NCBI RefSeq assembly: GCF_963675165.1
Contig: NC_087385.1
Location: 4,326,412 to 4,390,411, forward strand
Length of the DNA stretch: 64,000 nucleotides
Origin: Halichondria panicea
Taxonomy: Eukaryota; Porifera; Demospongiae; Suberitida; Halichondriidae
Direction of reading: 5' to 3'
The position numbers were made by a program, and so were the translations under genes. Below are positions 12,201-21,010 of this stretch, in pieces. The notes beneath the pieces were generated by a model. That model was not told the origin of the DNA. It saw nothing but the letters and a program-made list of their open reading frames with translations, and ran no database searches. Positions within the stretch are counted from its first letter, which is position 1, and each line of letters starts with the position of its first letter.

Positions 12201-12402
12201 GAAACTATCAAGGTTCCCAAAATCAAGGCAGGAGACCCCTCGAAGTGAGATAGTGTGGGTATCTGTAGTAGCTTCGTGCTACCAGTGTGACTCGTGGAAC
12301 GACATGGTGCAGTGTGATGGCTGCGACAGGTGGTACCACATGAAGTGTGCACGTATAAAGAAAGCTCCATTCAGTGACTGGCACTGTAAAGACTGCAAAT
12401 AG
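9201..12402 (+). CDS. Ginger transposase: integrase + Ulp1 protease + PHD finger (one in-frame stop)
   Basis: Exons inferred as 9201-9366, 9454-9608, 9681-9926, 9991-10588, 10698-11506, 11582-11798 and 11855-12402, in continuous frame. In order: an HHCC zinc finger (AIHDPSHMG ... TCTKCQ); a DDE integrase core with Asp in VGMDLIGPL, Asp in ITDQGREF and Glu in TNGLTERFNQ; a GPY-type domain (RWLGPYFINRDLG); a repetitive PQPPERDD linker; a Ulp1 C48 protease with His (ERHHWI), Asp (VYVYDS), Gln-rich oxyanion region and Cys (YDCGLF); and a C-terminal PHD finger with C-x2-C, C-x2-C, H-x2-C, C-x2-C spacing ending CKDCK. It would excise and integrate the element; protease and PHD roles are unproven. 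A TAA at 11795-11797, just before the exon 6 donor, interrupts the protease unless splicing differs. The first intron is less certain, because that stretch also reads through. Confidence 0.8.
10858..11460 (+). repeat. 24-bp minisatellite encoding PQPPERDD repeats
   Basis: About 25 near-identical 24-bp units coding PQPPERDD or PQPPKRDD, plus a few short DPKKD variants, run in frame between the GPY-like domain and the Ulp1 protease. Unit period is a multiple of 3, so expansion keeps the frame. All frames on both strands are open here, which makes long but meaningless ORFs. The linker would be extended, proline-rich and highly charged. Between-unit identity implies recent expansion. Confidence 0.9.
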
Positions 12403-13862
12403 ATAGCTAGTGTACTTGTTCAAGTTTTGAGATGCATCATAATAACCGCTGGGATAGTTTTAGTAGGGGGGCCTAAACTTTTAAGAGGGGGCCCAAAATT
12501 TTAAAATTCTAGGCCCGGGGGGGGGGGGCCCAAACTCATGGGGGGCCTAAAATTTTATGACAACGGGAAGGAGGTCAGTTTGACATGACAGAACTACGAC
12601 CTTTGTGTGAGGTCACCCCTTCTAGGTACTGCACCATTTCTCTGGAGGGCCTAGGGGCGCAGTAGCTAAAAGTTTACTAATTTACAGCAGGCCAGCAATA
12701 ACATGAATGGGCTACTTTATCATAAGAATCAGTGCAAAAAAGAAAAAGAATAATTCTGCTGAAGCTGCTCCCAGTCAAGCTATTGGACACTCAGGTTTAG
12801 AGGAGGATGATCCCCAGCCCAAGGCTCAAGGCATTTCACAAGAAAAAGTTATTTTTGACAGTGGAGAAGACTCATTCAGTAAAGCAATGAAACTCTCACC
12901 TGGCTCAGAACTACACGCTGTAGTTGCTGAGTTTGTGGTTTCTCAAGACAGCAGTATTCAAAGTCAATCAGCAGTACAACCAATAGATAGACCACCCAAC
13001 CTATCACAACATTTTTGCCCACCAGAAGGACAACTGGGAAATGCTGAGTTTGGCGTATTCACAAATGAAGGGGGGACCCTCTACTCTGCACTGCATGGTG
13101 TCACTGTGATCATCCCCCCCAATGCCATCCCAGAAGCCTTCTCCCCATTTTCTCTCTCCATGCACTTTTATCTGCAATAACCGTTCACTCTAATGGATGA
13201 TGCAGACCCTTGCTCTGTGATAGTGTGGTTACATCAAGATCCTCACTTTCATTTTCTCGAGGAGGTCACTGTCAAGATTCCCCATGCCGCCGTAGTTGAT
13301 AACTCCCTCTGTGTATTGACTTGGGGTAAAGCCAAACAGCTGAATCTCAACACCAAAGTCCCAGCTGAATTCAGCGGTGGATACCATGCTGTTATCAAAG
13401 TCAAGCACTTTTGTCCAAAAGTCACTACAAGGAAAAGGAAACGAGAACAAAGTGGAAGTAAGGATTCAAAAAAAGTGAAGTTGGAGTCTACGGCCAGGGA
13501 AGATGAGTCTGGTTTCAAGTACAGCATAGCCTGCAGCATGCCCTCTGATCAATCAATGGGAGACTGGAAGGTGCAGTTTGCAGCTTGTCAAAGCAACCTC
13601 ACAGGGATCTTGGTATGTTGAAACTGATTATAGACTGGCCCACTATGCTCATTGTTTTTACATACAGTTGTTGAGGCAGTTGCCAAAGAAGCAAATTGGT
13701 AAAAATTACTCTCAGGCGGATGATGTTGAAATCAGAGGAGCCTTCTTTAAGACATTTCCAGACACTTGGAGTGACAGCAATTGGGCAATCGATGCGACTG
13801 TGAGGCCGGCGTTGGTGAGTACAAAAGTCACAATGTATGTACAGCAAGATCATATGTACAGC

Positions 13863-14432
13863 TAGCCTCGATTCCAGGCCGCTAAGAGAGGGCCTGGTAT
13901 CGACTGTTTGCGCATGCGCCACCTATTACCCAGAAAGTGGGTAATTCGGATACCATTGTATTTTGCTCAGTAAAACAATGACGTCACAACGAACGGAAGT
14001 GGATTGAAGAAGTGGATAGAAGTACAAGTGTGATTGTAGCCCGTGTGATAGCATTCTAATAGCCACCCTTAGTCTACTATGTTAACAAAGGACTCACAGC
14101 CTGCAACAGTGTGGATAACAATCCTCTGAACGGAGGGGAAGGCTGACAATAGCCATTATGGATAGGCCACGCCCATCTGACACTAACCTTCGTGAAAGTC
14201 GACTCTATCAGAAAGAAATTGCTGCTGTAACCAATACAGCTCTGTCTCTAGCTAGCTAGCTATATAGCTCTGTGTCTGACTTTATGAAGAGTATTCTTTG
14301 TCTGTATATGTTATTCAGGATATAATTCGGGTAAAAATTCAGGAAACATTACGGGAATATTATCCAATAATTTTGCGCATGCGCAAGCAGTCAGTAGCAG
14401 GCCTAATTGTTTAGGCCTTGAGAAGGAGGCTA
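13863..14432. mobile_element. TAGCCTCG-ended MITE with 9-bp TSD in copy C intron 2
   Basis: A 570-bp insertion starts TAGCCTCGATTCCAGGCC and ends GGCCTTGAGAAGGAGGCTA, with short imperfect inverted ends. ATGTACAGC occurs exactly at 13854-13862 and 14433-14441, a 9-bp target duplication. The corresponding intron of copy A lacks the insert. No transposase reading frame is visible, so it is non-autonomous. Confidence 0.8.
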
Positions 14433-14794
14433 ATGTACAGCAAGATCATGATAATTATCAGAGTTTGTTTCACTATGCTGCATTTGTGATTTTACAGATA
14501 TCTGAGAAGCAGATACTGCGTTTTCCAGAACATAAAGCGGGACAGTCCTTACCCTACCCCCCCACCCTGTGCTTTGAGGTGTCCCACTTGAGTGAGAATG
14601 ACCATTCCAAGCTGAGGCAATGGATAGACACGCAAGGAGCAGTCGTTGTTGATGGCAATACACCCTCCTTCCTTATTTCATCCACCCCACCACCACCTAT
14701 AATGAAAGGTAATTAATTAACATGTGTCTGATTATTACTGTGTCTACTATAGTACAGTTAATGCAGGAGGGTAGCCAGGCTTTTTTGAAAGGGG

Positions 14795-15204
14795 CAGTGG
14801 CGGATCCAGGAAAAAGGAAAGGGGGGTTCCAAACAAACCAGCGCGCACAGTACAAGTAGTAAAAGTCGTGCATAGCGCGAAATTTTTTGGGGTTACGCCC
14901 ACTTTCGGTCACACATTGTGCAGTAAGACTAGGGAAAATCCCATTCTCAGCCAGGGGAAGTCCCATCTTAGACTTGCGTAGAGCTGCTACAAACAGCCAA
15001 CTTAGCTACTAGCTAGCCTAGGCTAACGATTGACTTTTAACACTCTTTTGGCAGTTGATACATCAAAACAGTAGGTAAAATCATTGAACAATAATTAAGC
15101 AATAAAAACTGATAAATAGCTAGCTGGTAGGTGTAGTAAAACCATAATAGGTATGAAAGGGGGATTCCCATGGCACCTTGGGATCCCCCCTAGATCCGCC
15201 ACTG
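14795..15204. mobile_element. hAT-like MITE with 5-bp TSD in copy C intron 3
   Basis: A 410-bp element begins CAGTGGCGGATCCAGG and ends CTAGATCCGCCACTG. AGGGG flanks it on both sides (14790-14794 and 15205-15209). It is orthologous in position to the 1223-1564 element in copy A. CAG...CTG ends and a 5-bp duplication fit 5-bp-TSD hAT-type elements. Confidence 0.75.
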
Positions 15205-16268
15205 AGGGGGGTCAAAAAACGGTTGCAAAGCGACTGTTTTTCAGCTGCACAGCGCCAAAAACCGGAAACCACGCCTCTTAATAATGACATATCATAATTA
15301 CTTCTCTCTACCTATAGTTGAGTGTGGCCTGATGTTCTATTTGTATACCAGTACATGTAGATATCGTCTTTCTTCTAATTACAGCACCACTCCAAGAAGA
15401 ACCAACTATCAGTTTTATGTTTGTGGTCGCTTAGTCAATTAGTTAGCACAACCATAACCAGCACAACCATAACCAACAACCAAGAGTGAGAAGAGTGTCG
15501 AACTACTGATACTTCTACACAAACACGGTGCACAAAGTAACATGACACGCACGTGATATAAATTTACTAGTAATCTCCTAGTAAATGTTAACCGTGACGT
15601 TTTTAGGGTGTGGTTTTCGAAAAATTCTAGCTATTAATTGTTCAATGTTTGCGTTCAACGTTCAGAGCTTGTGGAGCTGCTCACTGCACACTGATAGGAG
15701 ACGATATCTTCAAAAAAATCTTCTAAAAGAGACAATAGTCGAGTTGATCCTCTTCACTTGCGCTCTTTACTCACTATTAACAACTTCTGTGTGTTGCGTA
15801 ATTATGCGCAAAGGTCATCAATTGCGAGTTGCTCACGTGCAATTGACAGGATGTCACGATACTTTGTGTACAGTGTTTGTGTAGAGGTATCAGTAGTTCG
15901 ACACTCTTCTCTTCTTATGCACTCTTGCAACAACCTACAGTTATAAAATACAGTTAGTATGGCTTCAAGCACATAGTTTGCAAGCTAGGCTCAGATAAAT
16001 GCTGCTGTTGCTGATATACATTCGATAAAATACTACTTTGAGTGCTGATATAGCTAGATCACAAACGTTTAAGGTACTGTTTTTGAGCGGCTATATTCGA
16101 GACAACCAGGTCACTGTAATGTGAATATTTCGTTCTTTGTTAGCTCCACCCTATTCTAATAACCAATTCTCAATATGTTGTTTAAATGTAGATGTAGACC
16201 ATTTCCAAATTCGAATTAATTGTTTTGGTGCTGTAATTAGAACAATGACGTAGAAGCTAAATGTGGCT

Positions 16269-16502
16269 AGAAGCCTATAGAAGCTGTTAGTTTTCGTCGC
16301 ACTGCAACAGTTACAGCTGGAGCTGGAACAGATACGCACGCACACACGCATGCACACACACACAGTCAGCTTTACCGTATTCCTCAGAAGCCTATAGAAG
16401 CTGTTAGTTTTCGTCGCACTGCAACAGTTACAGCTGGAGCTGGAACAGATACACACGCACGCACGCATGCACACACACACAGTCAGCTTTACCGTATTCC
16501 TC
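16269..16502 (+). repeat. Two tandem 118-bp units before copy C exon 4
   Basis: AGAAGCCTATAGAAGCTGTT starts twice, near 16269 and 16386. Each unit continues through GCAACAGTTACAGCTGG and a CA-rich run to CAGCTTTACCGTATTCCTC. It is a local tandem copy of the dispersed repeat also present at 3320-3450 in copy A, where only one unit exists. Confidence 0.75.
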
Positions 16503-17259
16503 GTGCGGCTACGCCTCAAAGCATAATAAACACAACATTTCTACTCCTCCCAGGTGAGAAGGTCCTCTTCACCAGCCCCTATCTCTATGGTGTTGATAGT
16601 GACATCATCAGAGTCCTTACTCACCAAGGCCAGGACGTTATTCGATACTCTAACGTCTGAGCACCTCAAGTTCCTCGCAGACATCAGTCTCTAGTTATCT
16701 GACACTCAACGGCTGTGCGAAGCATTGAACATCAGACCACGACAAAGATTTAGATCCCTTCACAATTCTCGGCAACTGGGTGGCCAGTCAAGGCAGAGCC
16801 GCTAGCTTGATACGACTCAAAGAGCAATTCAAGACTATAGACATTGTTGACATTGCTGTGTGTGAGAACAAAGACTCGAGTGTCCTGCTCAGTCCACATC
16901 TAGAAGACTGTTTGATCCTGGACGCTTTTATGATTAAAGATAGGTCGCCATCCAGTTATAAAGCCCTGCTAGATCTGTCTGGAAAGTTGGAACGCTGCTG
17001 GAAGAATGTTGGCCGTCTACTAGGAATCTCACCCAACGAGTTAGACAATATTTCTCTACAGGAGAAATCGCATAATATTATCGATCCACCGTCATACCAA
17101 CTGATATGCAATTGGCAAAGGAGAGAGGGGAAGGGAGCTACCTTTGGGGCACTCTTCAAGGCCATTCATTGAGTGTACTACCATTAACTAGAGCTGGTCA
17201 ATGATGCTCATCTCTTCTGTGTACGTTTTGTTAATAAATATCTACCCATCCCTAAGTAG

Positions 17260-18480
17260 TTACTGTTATACAGCTATATATAGCTATAGTTCGAAAAAGT
17301 TCGAACCACATCGAACACATGTGAAAAACTCTCACAAAACTGTTTACTTAGAGTCTAATTGATTCATTCTCCCTTTCATCGTGCTTCCTTTTGACATAAT
17401 CATCATCATCATCATCACTTTGGCACTGTTACAACCGTTCATTCAGTAATATCACCTCAAAAAAAATCTTATTGACGATAACTATGATTAACAGTACACT
17501 ATAATAATTATAGCGTATGCTATTTAGTGAAGAAGACATGTGACTTAGAGCCACTTTATTGTTACATGATGATTCGAATGGGAGCTAGGGAGAGGAGGTA
17601 GCAAATATGCCATTGTTAATTAAGTGTAAAAATGAGACAAGTGTACACACTTTTACTCTAGTGTGTACAGTTGTGTGGCACAGTACTCAAAAAGCTAATT
17701 AAATTTCGCAGATTGACCTCGAACCTCGAGAATTTAGTGCCTCAAAAACTTTGGAATCATGGATTGAAAGACCTTTCTACTGTAGGGATGTGGTCATTTG
17801 AACCTTTATTTATATGGTTGAGCAATTGCGAAAATTTAGTGCTAGTAGACTATTGACATAATTATAGAACAAAATTGGGGCTGGTGCGAGACTACCTTAC
17901 AGTTTAGCCTCCTTCATAGACCTTGGACTGAAGAAGTGCTGCCTAGGATCGAGGCTATAGCTAGATACAATGTATTGTGTTCTTAAACATCTACCCACTG
18001 ACTAGTAGTTAATTTTTCCAAATTGTTTCCATACATCATTATTTTGTGCCATTCAGCCATTCAGCTGTATAATTAATAACCTTCACTCTTTGACTCATCA
18101 TCGTATGAATAATAACAGTTACAATCATTCAATAATTCATTATCGCTTCAAAGTAAACATTTCATATTAAATAAATAATCAAGTTATCATGTCAGAAGAG
18201 ACGAGCAGTGTTCCTACAAAGAATAAGGTTTAACATGTGACTCTGAGCTACCACTTTTCATAGAGCTCGGCAGGGGAGGTAGTAGGGTAGCAAAGATGAT
18301 GGCTACAGCCGGGGGAGGGGAGGAGTTGCAGTTAGAGGTAGTCAATAGTTATACAAATAACTATGCTTAAGACAAAAAGTTGCTACACTTGCTTTTTAGG
18401 TTTATTATTGAGGTGTTGTCAAAACTTGAATAACCAGATCTCGGGTAAGATGTGCAGTCTACTACTCTTGCCTAAGAGGA
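17260..18480. other. Noncoding interval with array 3' flank remnants
   Basis: No gene is seen. Bases 17330-17700 match the 3' flank of copy A (motifs ACATGTGACTTAGAGCCACT and ACACTTTTACTCTAGTGTGTA). A second, separate flank copy at about 18030-18370 resembles the downstream sequence of B and D (TTTAACATGTGACTCTGAGC, GAGCTCGGCAGGGGAGGTAG) but has no gene attached. A TAGCCTC...GAGGCTA inverted-end repeat lies at about 17909-17966. Confidence 0.55.
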
Positions 18481-19467
18481 GTACAATCCTTGGCTATAGG
18501 ATTTGACCACACCTTCTCGGGACGGAGAACTGGAGAACTGGGTGGCTATCGGCCATGGCTCCTCTGGGTCGTCTGGATTGTATTGAGTCAGGACCACTCC
18601 ATTCCTGGCGTGGGAAGATTACAAGCAGTAGTACTTTCAATATAAATTGTGGCGTGTATTGAATTGTGGGGGCACAAGTAATAGTTGTATAATGCCTTTG
18701 AAAACTATGAAGGACTTCACTGGGTTGCATTTATGACACATGGCAAGTTGAATACGGTTACCTCACCCTAGTATCCAAGTCTGCTCACACGAGTGAGCCA
18801 TTGCCCCCAAACAGGACAGCTCGATGACTGTCAAACTTGGAGAATGCATGAGATCCTAGCTGATCATGCAGGTCAAAATGCACCTTTGTCCAATGGTGCC
18901 TCCCATTCACCTACAATAATCGTACATAATTGTACAATGCTGTAGCTTTGCAATTTGTGACCTATTACAATTATCAAGCACTCTTGCTTTTTTCTTCAGC
19001 CTCAACACAACAAGGTAGGAGTTTTAAATTTGGCAGATTTTGATTTTAAAGCTTTGTTGTCAAATAAAAGTGAGCAAATACTAAGCTAAGAAACTTTAAC
19101 CTGCATGTTGGCGTAGATGTACATGCGGCTTCTGCTTTCTATGGAACGATTTACCTAGTAAATAGTCAATAGTACCTTCTATGACATGTCTCTTGGACGT
19201 TACCTTAACACATTCAGTTAGTTGATTACCTACCTTTTAACTTTTACTACACCATTTATGTTCGTGTAGGGAGCACCTCAAGAGGCTAGTGGCCTATATT
19301 GTGCCCATTCCTGTTGGATAAATCTTATTGATTGATTGATTGGTTGATTTGACTCGAAGATGTAGACTACACTAAACCCCAAATTAACGCCGAGGGTTTG
19401 CACTTCAGTGCTCTAGTTAGAAGCCTAGAAAATGCACAGTTCTAACTCAAGTTATGAGCACTCAATG

Positions 19468-19525
19468 TAGCCTCGATTGATCCCAGGTCGTTTTTTCTCC
19501 AGCGTTCAAACCTAGGACCGAGGCT
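19468..19525. repeat. Short TAGCCTCG-family element
   Basis: A 58-bp sequence starts TAGCCTCGATTGATCCCAGG and ends CCTAGGACCGAGGCTA, a near palindrome. It shares termini with the 9-bp-TSD family, but I could not find an exact 9-bp duplication here. Confidence 0.5.
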
Positions 19526-19544
19526 AACTCAAACTCAATGTTTA

Positions 19545-19999
19545 CAGTAGACTCTCGCTATTTCGGCTCTCTGAAGTACGGCCATCTCGATATACCGGCC
19601 ATTTTGTTTGGCACAGATTGCTAGCTAGCCTCGATTCCAGGCCACTATTGAAGGGGCTGGAGTCGAGGCTAATTGCTAGCTAGCTAGATGTTTACTGCAC
19701 AAACTCGCCCTGAAATGCGGCCACTCGCTATTTCGTATACTGGCCAGTGCTGGCTGCCCCAAACGAGGTTTTCAATGTACGCTTATTACGGCCAGTTATG
19801 ATGTTTTGGTGGGTTTGGCAGATAAAATTTAAATAGAGAGCATAATGATTCATTATCCTCGAGACAGAACCGCAAAATTAGTCATTAGATTTTGAGGTAG
19901 GGTCATTTTAGCCGCGGCTATTTTAAAATGTGGCCACCTCGCTATTTTGGCCAAGCTCTGCACTGTCCCAAGGGTGGCCAGATTAACGAGAGTCTACTG
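19545..19999. mobile_element. Tigger/pogo-like MITE with TA target site
   Basis: It begins CAGTAGACTCTCGCTATTTC and ends TTAACGAGAGTCTACTG, flanked by TA at 19543-19544 and 20000-20001. These ends are typical of Tigger/pogo derivatives. A second, inverted copy is recognisable at 35489-35919, for example around CTCGAGACAGAACCGCAAAA and its complement. No transposase frame remains. Confidence 0.8.
19626..19671. mobile_element. 46-bp TAGCCTCG MITE nested in the Tigger MITE, 9-bp TSD
   Basis: A tiny near-palindrome runs from TAGCCTCGATTCCAGGCC to GGAGTCGAGGCTA. ATTGCTAGC occurs exactly at 19617-19625 and 19672-19680. The inverted Tigger copy at 35.8 kb has no insert at the equivalent place, giving an empty site. 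Confidence 0.8.
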
Positions 20000-20731
20000 T
20001 ATATAGCTACCAAAACAGGCCTCATTAATTTTCGGAAAAATAAAAAGTCAAGTCAACTCCACTCACTTGTGTAAATGCTGAACTCCAGGTACTCATTGGT
20101 ACATCCATTGTCAGGTTCAACTCTATTCTCCACGTAGGCGAGATACTTAGCCCCTGGGTCCTGAGGTTGCAGGGTCCCCTATCTCACGAATGGCCTTCTC
20201 CACTCCTTCAAACACAAACATCTGATCATTGTGGATGATCACTCCAGTCAGGTAACGTTTGCTTGGCTTTCTCCCACACCCACTCTCTGTCAGGGGACAG
20301 ACCTCGTTGTCATATTGAAGAGAACATTTTAAAACCCACTGAACAGGATGATGGTGCGTGAGGGGTGCATGTGGTGAACACTAAGGGAGGAGCCAAGGCC
20401 AAGGGTGGGGTACTCTCCGCTAGTCGATTACCGAAACCATTCGTTTGTGGAGAGGTCTAAAACATCAAAAGGATGATTCGGATCGTTGGGATGAGGGAGG
20501 GTGACAATCGTTCATTTCAAAGTTTAATAGGATCAATGTTTTCTTCTTCTGAATCATCAATCTCATCAGAGTCTGAGCTGGAGTCACTGTCCTGCTCTGA
20601 ATAACATGATTAACCATTGCTGCCCCCACACATACAGCTTGTTCTCAAGGATTACTCCACAGCCTCCATTCCTCCGATCAATCTTCTCAGTGCTAGTGGG
20701 ATCCGGGAACTGAGCTGAGAGAGCTAGAATT

Positions 20732-20737
<6 letters not shown>

Positions 20738-20771
<34 letters not shown>
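20738..20771. repeat. (GA)n microsatellite
   Basis: About 17 uninterrupted GA dinucleotides. On the other strand they give a spurious Ser-Leu repeat. Confidence 0.9.
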
Positions 20772-20775
<4 letters not shown>

Positions 20776-21010
20776 TCCCATGGGAATTTCCCTCATCACG
20801 AAAATTCTTGTGGCTTGAACCTTGTCAACATGTCTACAGTGTAACTAGATCTAGTCTATAGATAATTATAGTCTCTGTAGTCAGAGGGAACTATGTTGAA
20901 ATACAGGTCTCTGTGCAACATATAATAGGTTTGACAATTAGCTATAGGCATATGGAGCCTAAGAAAAATGAATGCTCTGCTGAAGCATAGATATAAGAAG
21001 GGAGATATCT

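Larger units (their letters stand above)
8862..12562 (+). mobile_element. Complete Ginger-type DNA transposon with TIRs and 4-bp TSD
   Basis: A 3.7-kb element begins TGTCATAAAATTTTGGGCC and ends GGCCTAAAATTTTATGACA, forming terminal inverted repeats that continue imperfectly through C/G-rich subterminal blocks. ACGG flanks it at 8858-8861 and 12563-12566, a 4-bp target duplication. It carries an integrase with HHCC zinc finger, DDE core and GPY-like domain, followed by Ulp1 protease and PHD modules. No reverse transcriptase, RNase H or LTRs are present. This organisation fits Ginger cut-and-paste transposons, whose transposase is related to Gypsy integrases. It landed in a dispersed repeat just 3' of copy B. 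Confidence 0.88.
12707..17259 (+). pseudogene. Copy C of the ZU5 / death-domain gene, disrupted
   Basis: Exons homologous to copy A lie at about 12707-13612, 13668-13814, 14498-14708 and 16554-17259. An in-frame TAA at 13178-13180 replaces the Gln codon of A within the ZU5 domain. Exon 4 has a 2-base deletion near 16640, a TAG near 16693, another small deletion near 16738 and a premature TGA at 17170-17172. The N-terminal region jumps from GEDSFSKAMK straight to LSPGSELHAVV, so the CARD-like segment present in B and D is missing through an in-frame deletion. It is nearly identical to A over the ZU5 exon, so the breaks are recent. A shorter transcript is possible, but a full product is not. 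Confidence 0.8.
18480..20720 (-). pseudogene. Decayed kelch-repeat gene
   Basis: Minus-strand fragments read like a kelch-repeat protein. Near 20620-20720 the reading is RRNGGCGVILENKLYVWG, followed by an acidic SEQDSDSSSDSDEID segment. Near 20380-20470 it reads PFDVLDLSTNEWFR, then STSGEYPTLGLGSSLSVHHM. Near 20060-20300 come TGVIIHNDQMFVFEGVEKAI and KYLAYVENRVEPDNG. Near 18800-18860 SHRAVLFGGNGSLV appears. A stop follows NEWFR, another follows ILFSGF, and frame changes separate the pieces. The middle (18870-20040) is filled by transposon sequence. The gene is not functional as it stands. Kelch is called from the repeated hydrophobic-aromatic-Gly-Gly style only. Confidence 0.6.

Noticed and set aside
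15585-15946. ORFs of 99 and 62 codons in copy C intron 3
   Set aside because: No recognisable domain, and the region aligns with degraded intron sequence.
16151-16519. Minus-strand Cys-rich repetitive ORF of 122 codons
   Set aside because: Created by the duplicated CA/GC-rich dispersed repeat; the two halves are the same DNA unit.
20584-20799. Minus-strand ORF with a Ser-Leu repeat as a membrane peptide
   Set aside because: The hydrophobic run is the (GA)n microsatellite read in reverse. Only the part after it belongs to the kelch relic.
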